The notes under the pieces were generated by a model. It did not search any database. It saw only the letters and a program-made list of their open reading frames with translations, and was not told where the DNA came from. Made by a program: the position numbers and the translations under genes. A stretch of DNA of 45,527 bases from Bacteroidales bacterium. Lineage in GTDB: Bacteria > Bacteroidota > Bacteroidia > Bacteroidales > VadinHA17. The stretch covers positions 1-45,527 of the forward strand of contig JALVJE010000015.1 in assembly GCA_027028505.1 (NCBI GenBank), given 5' to 3'. Positions 23,255 to 34,063 of this stretch are shown in pieces; position 1 is the stretch's first letter; every line of letters starts with the position of its first letter.

Positions 23255-24652
23255 TTGGAACCCAAGACATTATTTGACAAGATATGGGATGCCCATGTGG
23301 TAGATCACATACCCGACGGCCCCGACGTATTGTATATCGACCGTCATCTGATCCACGAGGTGACCAGTCCCCAGGCTTTTGCCGGCATCGAGCGGCGGGG
23401 CGTACCGGTTTTCCGTCCGGAGCGTACGGTGGCCACGGCCGACCACAACGTGCCGACGAAAGACCAGCACCTGCCCATCCGTGAGGAGCTCTCACGGCTC
23501 CAGGTAGAGAAGCTGGAGGAGAACTGTCAGCGGCACGGCATCACCCTGTACGGGCTGGGACACCCCTACCAGGGCATCGTACATGTCATAGGACCCGAGC
23601 TGGGGCTTACCCAGCCGGGGATGACCATAGTATGCGGGGACAGTCACACCTCCACGCACGGAGCCTTCGGGAGCATCGCTTTCGGCATCGGCACCAGCGA
23701 GGTGGAGATGGTGCTGGCCACGCAATGCATCCTGCAGCCGAAGCCCAAAAAGATGCGTATCAACGTGGAGGGGACCCTGGGCAAAGGGGTCACCGCCAAG
23801 GATATCATCCTGTATATCATCTCGCAGATCTCCACGTCGGGGGGAACGGGATACTTCATCGAGTATGCCGGCAGCGCCATCCGTTCGCTGAGCATGGAAG
23901 GACGCATGACCCTATGCAATATGAGCATCGAGATGGGTGCCCGCGGCGGCCTTATCGCCCCTGACGAGAAGACCATTGAGTATGTGCGGGGTCGTGAGTT
24001 CGCCCCCCAGGGAGAAGATTTTGATCGCCTGGCAGAGGAGTGGCTGGCCCTGGCTACCGATGAGGGCGCTGTCTTTGACAAAGAGATCACCTATGACGCT
24101 GCCGATATAGAGCCGATGATCACTTACGGCACCAACCCGGGGATGGGCATAGGCATCACGGGTACCATTCCGGAGCCGGAGGGCAGCGAGGCCGAGCAGG
24201 CTTCCTTCATCAAGGCGCTGGATTATATGGCTTTCAAGCCGGGAGAGCCCATGCTGGGCAAGCCTGTCGATTATGTTTTCCTGGGTAGCTGCACCAACGG
24301 CCGCATCGAGGACCTGCGGGCTTTCACGCAGATGGTCCGGGGTCATAAGAAAGCGGATCATGTGACGGCCTGGATCGTCCCCGGCTCGCATCAGGTGGAA
24401 CGCCAGGCACGTGAGGAGGGGCTGGACAGGATCCTGGAAGAGTCGGGCTTTGAGCTGCGGCAGCCCGGCTGCTCGGCCTGTCTGGCGATGAACGACGATA
24501 AGATCCCGGCAGGCAAGTACAGTGTCTCCACCTCGAACCGCAACTTCGAGGGACGCCAGGGGCCGGGGGCCCGCACCATGCTGGCCAGCCCACTGACCGC
24601 CGCCGCGGCAGCCATCACCGGCCGCATCACCGACCCACGTGAGTTTTTTTAA
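23255..24652 (+). CDS. leuC: 3-isopropylmalate dehydratase, large subunit
   Basis: An aconitase-family subunit that isomerises 2- to 3-isopropylmalate with LeuD. 465 residues. The [4Fe-4S] ligands are the Cys in [13 protein letters not shown] and the pair in [10 protein letters not shown]. Other landmarks are [26 protein letters not shown] and [31 protein letters not shown]. The start codon is TTG at 23255 (TTG GAA CCC AAG); no ATG or GTG gives the usual N-terminus, so this looks real and may lower its translation relative to neighbours. Followed 17 bp later by leuD. Confidence 0.95.
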   Translation: MEPKTLFDKIWDAHVVDHIPDGPDVLYIDRHLIHEVTSPQAFAGIERRGVPVFRPERTVATADHNVPTKDQHLPIREELSRLQVEKLEENCQRHGITLYGLGHPYQGIVHVIGPELGLTQPGMTIVCGDSHTSTHGAFGSIAFGIGTSEVEMVLATQCILQPKPKKMRINVEGTLGKGVTAKDIILYIISQISTSGGTGYFIEYAGSAIRSLSMEGRMTLCNMSIEMGARGGLIAPDEKTIEYVRGREFAPQGEDFDRLAEEWLALATDEGAVFDKEITYDAADIEPMITYGTNPGMGIGITGTIPEPEGSEAEQASFIKALDYMAFKPGEPMLGKPVDYVFLGSCTNGRIEDLRAFTQMVRGHKKADHVTAWIVPGSHQVERQAREEGLDRILEESGFELRQPGCSACLAMNDDKIPAGKYSVSTSNRNFEGRQGPGARTMLASPLTAAAAAITGRITDPREFF

Positions 24653-24669
24653 ACACTAAGTAACCGATC

Positions 24670-25266
24670 ATGCCAAGAGAAAAATTCAACATACTGCGTT
24701 CGCCTTTCGTCCCCCTGCCGGTGGACAATGTGGATACCGACCAGATCATCCCGGCGCGTTTCCTGAAAGCCACCACACGCGAAGGCTTCGGCGACAACCT
24801 GTTCCGCGACTGGCGCTATCTGCCCGACGGCAGCCCCAACCCCGGCTTTGTCCTGAACAAGCCGGAATACGGGGGAAAGATCCTGGTGGCCGGCAAGAAC
24901 TTCGGCTCGGGGTCGAGCCGCGAACATGCCGCCTGGGCCATCTATGATTATGGTTTCCGGGTGGTGATGTCCAGCTTCTTCGCCGACATCTTCCGGAACA
25001 ACGCTCTCAACAACGGTCTGCTGCCCGTGCAGGTAACACCGGATTTCCTGGAGAAGATCTTTACTGCCTCTGAGCAGGACCCGCAGACAGAGCTGGAAGT
25101 GGATCTGCCTGCCCAGACCATCACCTTACTGGCCACAGGGGATCAGGAATCGTTTGATATCAATCCCTATAAGAAAGAGTGTCTGCTTAACGGGTACGAC
25201 GATATCGACTACCTGCTGAGCATTAAGGAAAAGATCATCGCTTTTGAACAACAAAGGAACCAATAA
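24670..25266 (+). CDS. leuD: 3-isopropylmalate dehydratase, small subunit
   Basis: 198 residues; the swivel domain that completes the LeuCD active site. The signature [13 protein letters not shown] and [22 protein letters not shown] are clear, and NNGLLPVQV follows. If the next gene is a citramalate synthase, LeuCD would also isomerise citramalate on the isoleucine route. Confidence 0.95.
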   Translation: MPREKFNILRSPFVPLPVDNVDTDQIIPARFLKATTREGFGDNLFRDWRYLPDGSPNPGFVLNKPEYGGKILVAGKNFGSGSSREHAAWAIYDYGFRVVMSSFFADIFRNNALNNGLLPVQVTPDFLEKIFTASEQDPQTELEVDLPAQTITLLATGDQESFDINPYKKECLLNGYDDIDYLLSIKEKIIAFEQQRNQ

Positions 25267-25276
25267 CAAGCATACC

Positions 25277-26815
25277 ATGAAAGTGGAGATCATGGACACC
25301 ACGCTCCGTGACGGAGAACAGACGATGGGCATCTCCTTCAGTCCTGTTGAGAAGGAGACCATCGCCAAGTTCCTCCTGGAGGAGGTGCGTGTCGACCGTA
25401 TTGAGATCGCCTCTGCACGGGTCTCTTTCGGCGAAGAGGAGGCTGTGAAACGCATCACCGCGTGGGCTGCCTCCAAAGGATGTCCCGAGAAGATCGAGAT
25501 CCTGGCCTTCATTGACGGGACAGCCTCCATCGACTGGATAGAACGTGCCGGAGGGCGTGTAGCCAACCTGCTCACCAAGGGATCGCTGCGGCATGTGCGC
25601 GAACAGTTGCGCAAAGAACCGGAACAGCATCTGGAAGACATACGCAGGGCCATCCGTTATGCCCGCAGCAAAGGCATGATGGTGAACCTCTATCTGGAAG
25701 ACTGGTCGAACGGCATGATCCACAGCCGCGACTATGTTTTTTTCCTCATGGACGGGCTGAAAGACGAAGAGATCACACGTTTCATGCTGCCCGACACGCT
25801 GGGCATCCTCAACCCGGAGCAGACGGCCTCTTTCTGCCGTATCATGCTGGATCGTTACCCGGACCTGCACTTTGATTTCCATGCCCACAACGACTATGAC
25901 CAGGCGGCAGGCAATGTTTTTATGGCCGTGAAGGAGGGTATCCACGGCGTCCATACCACCGTCAACGGTCTGGGCGAGCGTGCCGGCAATGTGCCGCTGG
26001 CAAGTGTGGCCGTGATCCTCAATGATCATCTCAAGGCAGAGAACAACATCAACGAGTCCATGCTGATCCGGGCCGCCAAGATCGTGGAGACCTTCTCCGG
26101 CATCCGCATCCCCCCCAACAAGCCGGTGGTGGGCGAGAATGTCTTCACCCAGACCTGCGGGGTACATGCCGACGGGGACTCGAAGAACCATCTTTATTAC
26201 AACGATCTGCTGCCCGAACGTTTCGGCCGCAACCGCCAGTATGCACTGGGCAAGACCTCCGGCAAAGCCAATATCCTGAAGAACCTGGAAGAGCTGGGCA
26301 TCGAGCTGGATCCCGAATCGGCCCGCAAGGTGACCGAAAAGGTCATCGAGCTGGGTGACAAGAAAGAGCAGATCACCAAGGAAGACCTGCCCTACATCCT
26401 GGCCGACGTGCTGAACAACTTCTCCAACGACAAGCCGGTACGGGTGATCAACTATTCACTGACCCTCTCGCGGGGGCTCAAGCCCATTGCCAACATCTCC
26501 ATAGAGATCCACGGTAAGATCTACTCAGAGAGCGCTACCGGCGACGGCCAGTACAACGCCTTCATGAACGCCCTGTGGAAGATCTACGACACGCTGGGCA
26601 AGGAACATCCCGTCCTGACCGACTACGTGGTGACGATCCCTCCCGGAGGCAAGACCGACGCCCTGGTGTCGACAACGATCACCTGGAAGATCGGCAATTA
26701 TGAGTTCAAGACCCACGGTCTGGAGGTGGACCAGACCGAGTCGGCCATCAAAGCCACGGAAAAAATGCTCAACATCATAGAGAACGTTAATGTAACAGAA
26801 AAAGAAAAAGTTTGA
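25277..26815 (+). CDS. LeuA-family synthase, probable citramalate synthase
   Basis: A second alpha-isopropylmalate/homocitrate-synthase-family enzyme, about 512 residues. The barrel has [16 protein letters not shown] and the metal site [16 protein letters not shown]; the C-terminal LeuA dimer domain ends with [15 protein letters not shown]. It clearly differs from the leuA product five genes upstream-to-downstream in the same operon, and its position between leuD and leuB suggests a substrate that LeuBCD can process. Condensation of acetyl-CoA with pyruvate to citramalate would feed 2-oxobutanoate to isoleucine. Isopropylmalate synthase isozyme is the alternative. I chose the ATG at 25277, which gives the family N-terminus [13 protein letters not shown] and avoids overlapping leuD; the ORF track starts at 25244. 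Confidence 0.8.
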   Translation: MKVEIMDTTLRDGEQTMGISFSPVEKETIAKFLLEEVRVDRIEIASARVSFGEEEAVKRITAWAASKGCPEKIEILAFIDGTASIDWIERAGGRVANLLTKGSLRHVREQLRKEPEQHLEDIRRAIRYARSKGMMVNLYLEDWSNGMIHSRDYVFFLMDGLKDEEITRFMLPDTLGILNPEQTASFCRIMLDRYPDLHFDFHAHNDYDQAAGNVFMAVKEGIHGVHTTVNGLGERAGNVPLASVAVILNDHLKAENNINESMLIRAAKIVETFSGIRIPPNKPVVGENVFTQTCGVHADGDSKNHLYYNDLLPERFGRNRQYALGKTSGKANILKNLEELGIELDPESARKVTEKVIELGDKKEQITKEDLPYILADVLNNFSNDKPVRVINYSLTLSRGLKPIANISIEIHGKIYSESATGDGQYNAFMNALWKIYDTLGKEHPVLTDYVVTIPPGGKTDALVSTTITWKIGNYEFKTHGLEVDQTESAIKATEKMLNIIENVNVTEKEKV

Positions 26816-26819
26816 AGAT

Positions 26820-27887
26820 ATGAACTACACCATAGCCACCCTTCCCGGTGACGGCATCGGGCCCGAGATCATGGAACAGGCCGTCGGCGTATTGCAGGCC
26901 GTCGCCGAAAAATACGGACACACTTTCGATTTCCGGTACGGTCATGCCGGTGCCATCGCCATTGACAAAACGGGCGATCCTTTCCCTGATGAGACCTTTC
27001 AACTATGTAAGGAGGCGGATGCCGTGCTTTTCGGAGCCATCGGCGATCCCAAATACGACAATGACCCGAAGGCAAAGGTAAGGCCTGAGCAGGGGCTGCT
27101 GGCCATGCGCAAACAACTGGGGTTGTTCGCCAACATCCGGCCGGTGAGCACCTTCCCTTCCCTGATCGGTAAATCCCCCCTCAGGAAAGAGCTGGTGGAA
27201 GGTGTGGATTTTGTGGTCATCCGTGAGCTGACCGGCGGCAGCTACTTTGGCGAGCCGCGGGGACGCTCCGAGGACGGTACCAAAGCTTTTGAGACCAACA
27301 TTTATTCCAAAGAAGAGATCGTCCGCATCCTGGAGGTGGCCTTCCGCTATGCCGGGGCCCGCAACAAGCGGCTCACCGTGGTGGACAAGGCCAACGTGCT
27401 GGTCACCTCGCGTCTGTGGCGCGAGACGGCCCAGGAGATGTCGAAAGATCATCCGGAGATAGAGGTGGATTACCTTTTTGTGGACAATGCTGCCATGCAG
27501 ATCATCCAGAACCCGGGACGTTTTGATGTAATGGTCACGGAGAACATGTTCGGCGACATCCTCACCGACGAGGCGAGTGTCATCACCGGCTCCATGGGGC
27601 TGCTCCCCTCGGCGTCGGAGGGGCTGCTCACCTCTCTTTTCGAGCCGGTACACGGCTCTTATCCCCAGGCGGCAGGAAAAAACATCGCCAACCCCCTGGC
27701 CATGATCCTCTCGGCAGCGATGATGCTGGAGTCGGGACTGGGATTGCAGGAAGAAGGCGCACTGGTGCGGGAGGCCGTGGACAGGTCGCTCGCCGAAGGC
27801 TACGTAACGGAGGACATCGATCCGGCCCACGCCCGCAGCACATCGGAAGTGGGGAACCGGATCGCCTCGTACATCCGGAAGAAATAA
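26820..27887 (+). CDS. leuB: 3-isopropylmalate dehydrogenase
   Basis: Oxidative decarboxylation of 3-isopropylmalate to 2-oxoisocaproate with NAD. 355 residues of the isocitrate/isopropylmalate dehydrogenase fold. Landmarks are [21 protein letters not shown], the catalytic [55 protein letters not shown] and [18 protein letters not shown]. It begins 4 bp after the preceding stop codon, so the two are translationally coupled. It would also process erythro-3-methylmalate on a citramalate route. Confidence 0.95.
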   Translation: MNYTIATLPGDGIGPEIMEQAVGVLQAVAEKYGHTFDFRYGHAGAIAIDKTGDPFPDETFQLCKEADAVLFGAIGDPKYDNDPKAKVRPEQGLLAMRKQLGLFANIRPVSTFPSLIGKSPLRKELVEGVDFVVIRELTGGSYFGEPRGRSEDGTKAFETNIYSKEEIVRILEVAFRYAGARNKRLTVVDKANVLVTSRLWRETAQEMSKDHPEIEVDYLFVDNAAMQIIQNPGRFDVMVTENMFGDILTDEASVITGSMGLLPSASEGLLTSLFEPVHGSYPQAAGKNIANPLAMILSAAMMLESGLGLQEEGALVREAVDRSLAEGYVTEDIDPAHARSTSEVGNRIASYIRKK

Positions 27888-27938
27888 AATCTTCCGGGCC
27901 TTACACAGCCAGATCACATGTGGAGAGAGCAGAGAAAA

Positions 27939-27974
27939 CCGGACCACCCCGCCGGAGGGGTAGGATGTGTCCGG
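27939..27974 (+). other. GC-rich stem-loop between leuB and gltB
   Basis: CCGGAC (27939-27944) pairs with GTCCGG (27969-27974), and CCCC (27947-27950) with GGGG (27957-27960). No T run follows, so it is not an intrinsic terminator. No TAnnTTTG is seen in this 119-bp gap, so gltBD may be read from the ilv-leu promoter. Confidence 0.4.
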
Positions 27975-28006
27975 CAGTGAGAGCAAGAAAAAAGAAACCT
28001 ATCATT

Positions 28007-31000
28007 ATGAAAGAAAATTCTTTATACCGGCCGGAGAACGAACATGACGCCTGTGGTATCGGCTTTGTGGCCCATATCCACGGCCACCGGTCGCATGACA
28101 TTGTCGAACGGGGTCTGCAGATCCTGATCAATCTGACCCACCGTGGCGCCGAGAGCGCTGACAACAAGACGGGTGACGGCGCCGGTATCCTCACTCAGAT
28201 ACCCCATGACATGTACCTCGACGAGGGGATCCCTCTCCCCTCCCCTTCCGCTTATGGCACGGGCCTGCTTTTCCTGCCACGCGACGGGAAAGAGGCGGAA
28301 GCATGCAAAAAGATCCTGGACGAGACCATCCGTCAGGAAGGACTGGAGTTGATCACCTACCGCAAGGTGCCGGTCAACAATGCCGGCCTGGGGGAGATCG
28401 CCCTCACCTCGGAGCCGCACATTGAACAGGTCTTCATCCGGGGCAATTATGAGGAGGATGAGCTGGAACGGCGTCTCTACCTGGTGCGCAAGCAGACGGA
28501 AAACAAGATACGTGCCTCGGAGCTGAAGGAAAAAGAGGTCTTTTATGTCAACAGCCTCTCTACCCGCACCATCATCTACAAAGGACTGTTCACCCCCGAC
28601 CAGCTGGCTTCGTATTATCCCGACCTGCGTCATCCCTCCTACCGCAGTGCCATCGCGCTGGTGCACTCACGTTTCAGTACGAACACCTTCCCCTCGTGGG
28701 ATCTGGCCCAGCCCTTCCGGTACATCGCCCACAACGGTGAGATCAACACCATCCGCGGCAACCGTCTGTGGATGCATGCCCGCGAGGCGCTGATGCGGTC
28801 GGAGCTCTTCCGTGACGATCTGCCCAAGCTCTTCCCCGTGATCGAGCCCGGCAAGAGCGACTCCGCCTCGCTGGACAATGCCCTGGAGTTCCTGGTACAG
28901 ACCGGCCGCACGATACCCCATGCATTGAGCATGCTGATCCCGGAGTCGTGGAACGACAAGAACCCCATCCCCAACAGTCTGAAAGCTTTTTACGAGTACC
29001 ACTCCACCTTCATGGAGCCGTGGGACGGCCCGGCGGCCATTCTCTTTTCCGACGGCCGGTATGTAGGAGGCACCCTCGACCGCAACGGCCTGCGGCCGTC
29101 CCGTTATCTGATCACACGTGACGACCTGATCATCATGGGATCGGAGACGGGTGTGCAGCAGTTCCCTCCCGAAGAGATCCGTGAGAAAGGCCGTCTCAAA
29201 CCGGGCAAGCTGCTGCTCGTCGACACCAAACTGGGCATCATCATCCCCAACGACGAGGTAAAATCGGAGCTGGCACGGCGTCATCCCTATGCCAACTGGC
29301 TGCAGGAGAACCGGCTGGAGATGGAACAGATCGAGGTGAAGGAGCGCAAGCCCTCGACGCTGGGCGACGATCTGCCCGTCTATCTTAAATCGTTCGGTTA
29401 CAGCAAAGAGGATATTGAGGTGCTCATCAGGCCCATGGCCGAGCAGGGCAAGGAGCCCATCAACTCGATGGGCAACGATGCCCCCATGGCCGTCTTCTCC
29501 GACAAGCCCCAGCGTCTCTTCAGCTATTTCCGCCAGCTCTTCGCCCAGGTGACCAACCCCCCCATCGATCCCATACGGGAGGGGCTGGTGATGGCCCTGA
29601 CCAACTACATCGGGTCGCTGCAGAAGAACATCCTGGAGGAGAGCCCCGAGCATTGTCATCTGATCAAGTTCAAGTCTCCCATCATCACCAACACCGACCT
29701 GGGGAAGATCAAGGACCTGCGCCATCAGATGTTCACCCACACCACGCTGAAGATGGTCTTCCCGGTGAACACCGGCGGGAAAGGACTAAAGAAGGCCCTC
29801 GACAAGCTCTGCAAGGAAGCTGAGAAAGCAGTAGACAACAATACCAATTTCCTGATCCTCTCCGACCGGGATATCTCAGAAGAGATGGCTCCCATACCTG
29901 CGTTGCTGGCGGTTTCTGCCGTACATCATCATCTCATCCGCACCCGCAAGCGGATGCAGGTGGGCCTTATCATCGAAACGGGAGAAGCCCGTGAGGTGAC
30001 CCATTTTGCCCAGCTTCTGGCCTACGGTGCCAGCATCATTAATCCCTATGTGGCTTTCGGTGTCCTGGACCATCTGGTGAAAGAGGGAGAGATAGACATG
30101 CCTTATGAGCAGGCCCGAAAGAATTATATCAAAGCCATCGACAAAGGCATCCTTAAGATCATGTCGAAGATGGGTATTTCCACGCTGCGCAGTTATTTCG
30201 GCGCCCAGATCTTTGAGGCGATCGGTCTGAGTCAGGAGATGATCGATGAATATTTCAGCGGCACGCCCTCGCAGATCGGCGGCATCGGCCTCAACGAGCT
30301 GGCCCGCGATATCCTGGAGAACCACCTGCACACCTTCTTCCCGGCCAACAACCCTTCGCTGCTGCCCCACAAAGGCATCTACAGCTACCGCTGGGAGGGG
30401 GAGACACATGCCTGGAACCCGGAGAGCATCGCCCTGCTCCAGTGGGCTGTACGCACCGGAAACTACGAGCGCTTTAAAGAATTCACCCGCACCGCAGACA
30501 ACTACACCCTGCGGCCCGTTTTCATCCGGGGTCTTTTAAAGATCAAAAAAGGCCGGAGCATACCCATGGAAGAGGTGGAGCCGGAGGAGGCAATCATGAA
30601 GCGTTTTGTCACCGGGGCGATGTCGTACGGCTCCATCAGCCGTGAGGCGCACGAGGCGCTGGCCATTGCGATGAACCGCATCGGCGGGCGCAGCAACACC
30701 GGCGAGGGAGGCGAGCACCCCGACCGTTTTGTGGTGAAAGATCCCCGGCAGAACCGTCGCAGCGCCATCAAGCAGGTGGCCTCGGGACGTTTCGGTGTCA
30801 CCACCGACTACCTCATCAACGCCGATGAGATACAGATCAAGATCGCCCAGGGGGCCAAGCCCGGCGAGGGAGGCCAGCTGCCCGGATACAAGGTGAACAG
30901 GATCATCGCCCGTGTGCGGCATTCCGTGCCGGGCATCACCCTCATCTCCCCACCTCCCCACCATGATATCTACTCCATCGAAGATCTGGCCCAGCTCATC

Positions 31001-32524
31001 TATGACCTGAAGAGCACCAACCCCCGGGCCTACATCAGCGTCAAGCTGGTGTCGGAGAATGGCGTGGGCACGGTCGCCGCAGGCGTCTCCAAGGCCCATG
31101 CCGACCTGATCGTCATCAGCGGCACCGAAGGAGGTACGGGCGCCAGTCCTGTGAGCAGCATCAAACATGCCGGCGCACCCATGGAGATCGGCCTGGCCGA
31201 GACACACCAGACGCTGGTCAGGAACAACCTGCGGGCGCGTGTGCGGCTGCAGGCCGACGGCCAGCTCAAAACGGGCCGCGACGTGGTCATCGCTGCCCTG
31301 CTGGGCGCCGAAGAGTTCGGCTTTGCCACCGCCCCCCTCATCACACTGGGATGTGTGATGATGCGCAAATGCCACATGAACACCTGCCCCGCCGGCATCG
31401 CTACGCAGGATGAAAAGCTGCGGAAGCGTTTCCGCGGCACACCGGAGCATGTGGAGAACTATTTCCGTTTCCTGGCCCGTGAGATACGGGAGTACATGGC
31501 CGGGCTGGGCTTCCGCACCTTTGATGAGATGGTGGGCCGCAGCGACATGCTGGAGCAACGGACAGACATCGACCACGAGAAAGCCCGCACCATCGACCTG
31601 TCGCGTCTGCTGTGGTTCCCCGAGAACAACGGCCATCTGCCGCTGCATTACCGGCCGGGACTGAACCACATCACGGAGAACACGCTCGATAAGGAGCTGA
31701 TCCGTCTCGCGGCGCGGGCGCTGCAGCGCCGCGAGCGGGTATGGATCACCCGGGATATTCACAACACCGACCGGGCCACCGGCTCGATGCTCTCGGGCGA
31801 GGTGGTGCGTCTCCACGGCCGGGAAGGGCTCCCTGCCGACACCATCGAGTGCACTTTCTACGGCTCGGCCGGCCAGAGCTTCGGCGCTTTCCTTATCCCC
31901 GGCATCACTTTCCGCCTGGAGGGCGATGCCAACGACTACCTGGGCAAAGGACTCTCGGGAGGGACGATCATCGTCACCCCCCCCAAAGGGATCCGCTACA
32001 AGCCCGAGGAGAACATCATCATCGGGAACACGGTCCTTTACGGCGCCACCAGCGGGCATCTGTATGTCAACGGCATCGCCGGCGAGCGTTTTGCCGTCCG
32101 CAATTCCGGCGCCCACGCCGTCGTGGAGGGCGTGGGAGACCACGGCTGCGAATATATGACCGGCGGACGGGTGGTCGTCCTGGGCAAGACCGGCCGCAAC
32201 TTCGCGGCGGGGATGAGCGGCGGCATCGCCTATGTCCTGGACCTGGACGGAGATTTCCCCTACTACTGCAACCAGGAGCTGGTAGAGCTGACGCGCCTGC
32301 AGGACTACGACGAGGTGGCCGAGCTGCAGGAACTCATCGCCACCCACTGGCATCTCACCGGCAGCAAGCTGGCCGAGAAAGTGCTGGCCAACTGGGACGG
32401 TTACTTTCCGCGCTTTATGAAAGTGACGCCGCTGGAATACAAGAAAGTGCTCAACGAGCAAAAGCTGCGTGAGATAGAGTCGAAGCTGCGGAGGGCCGAA
32501 TACGATCCCGATTACACCGAATAG
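28007..32524 (+). CDS. gltB: Glutamate synthase, large subunit
   Basis: Makes two glutamates from glutamine and 2-oxoglutarate with GltD. About 1505 residues from the ATG at 28007, the usual length. The N-terminal class II amidotransferase domain begins after MKENSLYRPENEHDA with the catalytic Cys in ACGIGFVAHIHG. A central domain and the FMN barrel follow (GAMSYGSISREAHEALAIAMNRIGG, GEGGEHPDRF, GAKPGEGGQLPG), then the [3Fe-4S] ligands in GCVMMRKCHMNTCPAGIATQ, and the C-terminal beta-helix (SGGTIIVTPPKG, GATSGHLYVNG, GGRVVVLGKTGRNFAAGMSGG). The 29 additional residues of the ORF track are a translated leader region. Placement after the branched-chain operon links amino-group supply to these oxo acids. 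Confidence 0.97.
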   Translation: MKENSLYRPENEHDACGIGFVAHIHGHRSHDIVERGLQILINLTHRGAESADNKTGDGAGILTQIPHDMYLDEGIPLPSPSAYGTGLLFLPRDGKEAEACKKILDETIRQEGLELITYRKVPVNNAGLGEIALTSEPHIEQVFIRGNYEEDELERRLYLVRKQTENKIRASELKEKEVFYVNSLSTRTIIYKGLFTPDQLASYYPDLRHPSYRSAIALVHSRFSTNTFPSWDLAQPFRYIAHNGEINTIRGNRLWMHAREALMRSELFRDDLPKLFPVIEPGKSDSASLDNALEFLVQTGRTIPHALSMLIPESWNDKNPIPNSLKAFYEYHSTFMEPWDGPAAILFSDGRYVGGTLDRNGLRPSRYLITRDDLIIMGSETGVQQFPPEEIREKGRLKPGKLLLVDTKLGIIIPNDEVKSELARRHPYANWLQENRLEMEQIEVKERKPSTLGDDLPVYLKSFGYSKEDIEVLIRPMAEQGKEPINSMGNDAPMAVFSDKPQRLFSYFRQLFAQVTNPPIDPIREGLVMALTNYIGSLQKNILEESPEHCHLIKFKSPIITNTDLGKIKDLRHQMFTHTTLKMVFPVNTGGKGLKKALDKLCKEAEKAVDNNTNFLILSDRDISEEMAPIPALLAVSAVHHHLIRTRKRMQVGLIIETGEAREVTHFAQLLAYGASIINPYVAFGVLDHLVKEGEIDMPYEQARKNYIKAIDKGILKIMSKMGISTLRSYFGAQIFEAIGLSQEMIDEYFSGTPSQIGGIGLNELARDILENHLHTFFPANNPSLLPHKGIYSYRWEGETHAWNPESIALLQWAVRTGNYERFKEFTRTADNYTLRPVFIRGLLKIKKGRSIPMEEVEPEEAIMKRFVTGAMSYGSISREAHEALAIAMNRIGGRSNTGEGGEHPDRFVVKDPRQNRRSAIKQVASGRFGVTTDYLINADEIQIKIAQGAKPGEGGQLPGYKVNRIIARVRHSVPGITLISPPPHHDIYSIEDLAQLIYDLKSTNPRAYISVKLVSENGVGTVAAGVSKAHADLIVISGTEGGTGASPVSSIKHAGAPMEIGLAETHQTLVRNNLRARVRLQADGQLKTGRDVVIAALLGAEEFGFATAPLITLGCVMMRKCHMNTCPAGIATQDEKLRKRFRGTPEHVENYFRFLAREIREYMAGLGFRTFDEMVGRSDMLEQRTDIDHEKARTIDLSRLLWFPENNGHLPLHYRPGLNHITENTLDKELIRLAARALQRRERVWITRDIHNTDRATGSMLSGEVVRLHGREGLPADTIECTFYGSAGQSFGAFLIPGITFRLEGDANDYLGKGLSGGTIIVTPPKGIRYKPEENIIIGNTVLYGATSGHLYVNGIAGERFAVRNSGAHAVVEGVGDHGCEYMTGGRVVVLGKTGRNFAAGMSGGIAYVLDLDGDFPYYCNQELVELTRLQDYDEVAELQELIATHWHLTGSKLAEKVLANWDGYFPRFMKVTPLEYKKVLNEQKLREIESKLRRAEYDPDYTE

Positions 32525-32549
32525 ATCATTCAAAAGAAATTTTAAAACG

Positions 32550-33959
32550 ATGGGCAACCCGAAAGGTTTTATAGAGATCCCCAGAAAAGAGGCCGGTTAC
32601 CGGCCGGTGAACGAACGCATTGCCGATTTTTCGGAGGTGGAGCAGATCCTGGACCTCAGCGACCGGCTGTTGCAGGCATCGCGTTGCATGGACTGTGGTG
32701 TTCCTTTTTGTCACTGGGCCTGTCCCACACACAGCCGCATGCCGGAGTGGCAGGATGCTTTTTACCGCGAGCAGTGGGAGAAAGCCATCGCCACGCTGCA
32801 GCTCACCAACGACCTGCCCGAGATCACGGGACGGGTATGCCCGGCGCTGTGTGAAAAGTCCTGCGTGCTGGCTATCCATGACGAGGCGGTTACCATCCGT
32901 GAGAACGAAGTAGCCCTGGCCGAGCAGGCTTTTGAGATGGGGCTCATCACCCCGCAGCCACCCCGCCGGCGCAACGGAAAAAAGGTAGCCGTCATAGGCT
33001 CGGGGCCGGCAGGCCTCACCGTAGCCAGCCGCCTGAACCGCGCCGGCTACGAGGTGACGGTCTTTGAGAAAGACAAAAAAGCAGGCGGGCTGCTGCGGTA
33101 CGGCATCCCCGATTTCAAGCTCACCAAGGCGGTCATCGACCGGCGCCTGGACATCTATGAGCAGGAAGGCGTCCGGTTCCGCACCGGCGTATATGCCGGC
33201 AAAGATATCTCTGCCAAAGAGCTAACGCAGCAGTTCGATGCTATCTGTCTGGCCGTGGGAGCGCGGAAACCGCGCGACCTGGAGGTACCGGGACGCGAGC
33301 TGGAAGGCATCTGGTTTGCCATGGACTATCTGACGCAGCAGAACCTGATCAACGACGGGGCCAATATCTCAGGCCGCAGGCGCATCTCCGCCAAAGGGAA
33401 AAAGGTGGTGGTCATCGGCGGGGGCGATACGGGCTCCGACTGCGTGGGCACGGCCCTGCGGCAGCGGGCCCGCTCGGTGACACAGGTGGAGATCCTGCCC
33501 CAACCTCCGGTAGAACGAACAGAAGACAACCCCTGGCCTTTCTGGCCGCAGACCCTGCGCACCTCCTCGTCCCACCAGGAGGGATGCGAGCGACTCTGGA
33601 GCCTGCGCACCACAAAGATCATTGGAAAAGAAGGACGTGTCACAGCCCTGAAACTGGAAAAGCTGGAATGGAAAAAAGAGAACGGGAAAATGATCCCTGT
33701 GGGAACGGGAGAAAAAACAAAACTGGAAGCAGACATGATCATCCTGGCCATGGGTTTTGTTCACCCCATGCAGGACAAGCTGCTGAAAGACCTGAAAACG
33801 GAATATGACGATCGCGGCAACATCCTCCCCGAGCAACATGAGCGGGAGATCCCGGTCTTTGCCGCCGGCGATGCCACCCTGGGCCCCTCGCTGGTGGTCA
33901 GGGCCATCGCCTCGGGACAGGAAACGGCGGAGAGGATACATGCGTATCTGGAACGATGA
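32550..33959 (+). CDS. gltD: Glutamate synthase, small subunit
   Basis: 469 residues; passes electrons from NADPH via FAD and iron-sulfur clusters to GltB. The N-terminal cluster domain has CMDCGVPFCHWACP and GRVCPALCEKSCVL, FAD binding is VAVIGSGPAGLTVASRL, and the NADPH site is VVVIGGGDTGSDCVGTALRQ. The C-terminal GDATLGPSLVVRAIASGQE closes the FAD domain. It follows gltB by 25 bp. Its last codons and TGA stop are part of a GAACGAT heptad array. Confidence 0.96.
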   Translation: MGNPKGFIEIPRKEAGYRPVNERIADFSEVEQILDLSDRLLQASRCMDCGVPFCHWACPTHSRMPEWQDAFYREQWEKAIATLQLTNDLPEITGRVCPALCEKSCVLAIHDEAVTIRENEVALAEQAFEMGLITPQPPRRRNGKKVAVIGSGPAGLTVASRLNRAGYEVTVFEKDKKAGGLLRYGIPDFKLTKAVIDRRLDIYEQEGVRFRTGVYAGKDISAKELTQQFDAICLAVGARKPRDLEVPGRELEGIWFAMDYLTQQNLINDGANISGRRRISAKGKKVVVIGGGDTGSDCVGTALRQRARSVTQVEILPQPPVERTEDNPWPFWPQTLRTSSSHQEGCERLWSLRTTKIIGKEGRVTALKLEKLEWKKENGKMIPVGTGEKTKLEADMIILAMGFVHPMQDKLLKDLKTEYDDRGNILPEQHEREIPVFAAGDATLGPSLVVRAIASGQETAERIHAYLER

Positions 33960-33985
33960 ACGATGAACGATGAACGATGAACGAT
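33951..33985. repeat. Heptad array, five GAACGAT units, spanning the gltD stop
   Basis: Five identical units with no variation. The gltD stop codon TGA (33957-33959) straddles units 1 and 2. A partial 34-bp dispersed repeat (CTGCGGCTACTCAGGAACC) follows at 33991-34009. Confidence 0.95.
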
Positions 33986-34063
33986 GAGCCCTGCGGCTAC
34001 TCAGGAACCTCCTTCGGTGGACAAGGGATGAAGCGATGAAGGGAGAAGCGGGATAACAACACC

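Noticed and set aside
27888-28006. Riboswitch or second attenuator before gltB
   Set aside because: One stem-loop is present but no T run, leader peptide or recognisable aptamer.
30536-32557. 673-residue antisense ORF
   Set aside because: It is the shadow of gltB and has no recognisable domain.
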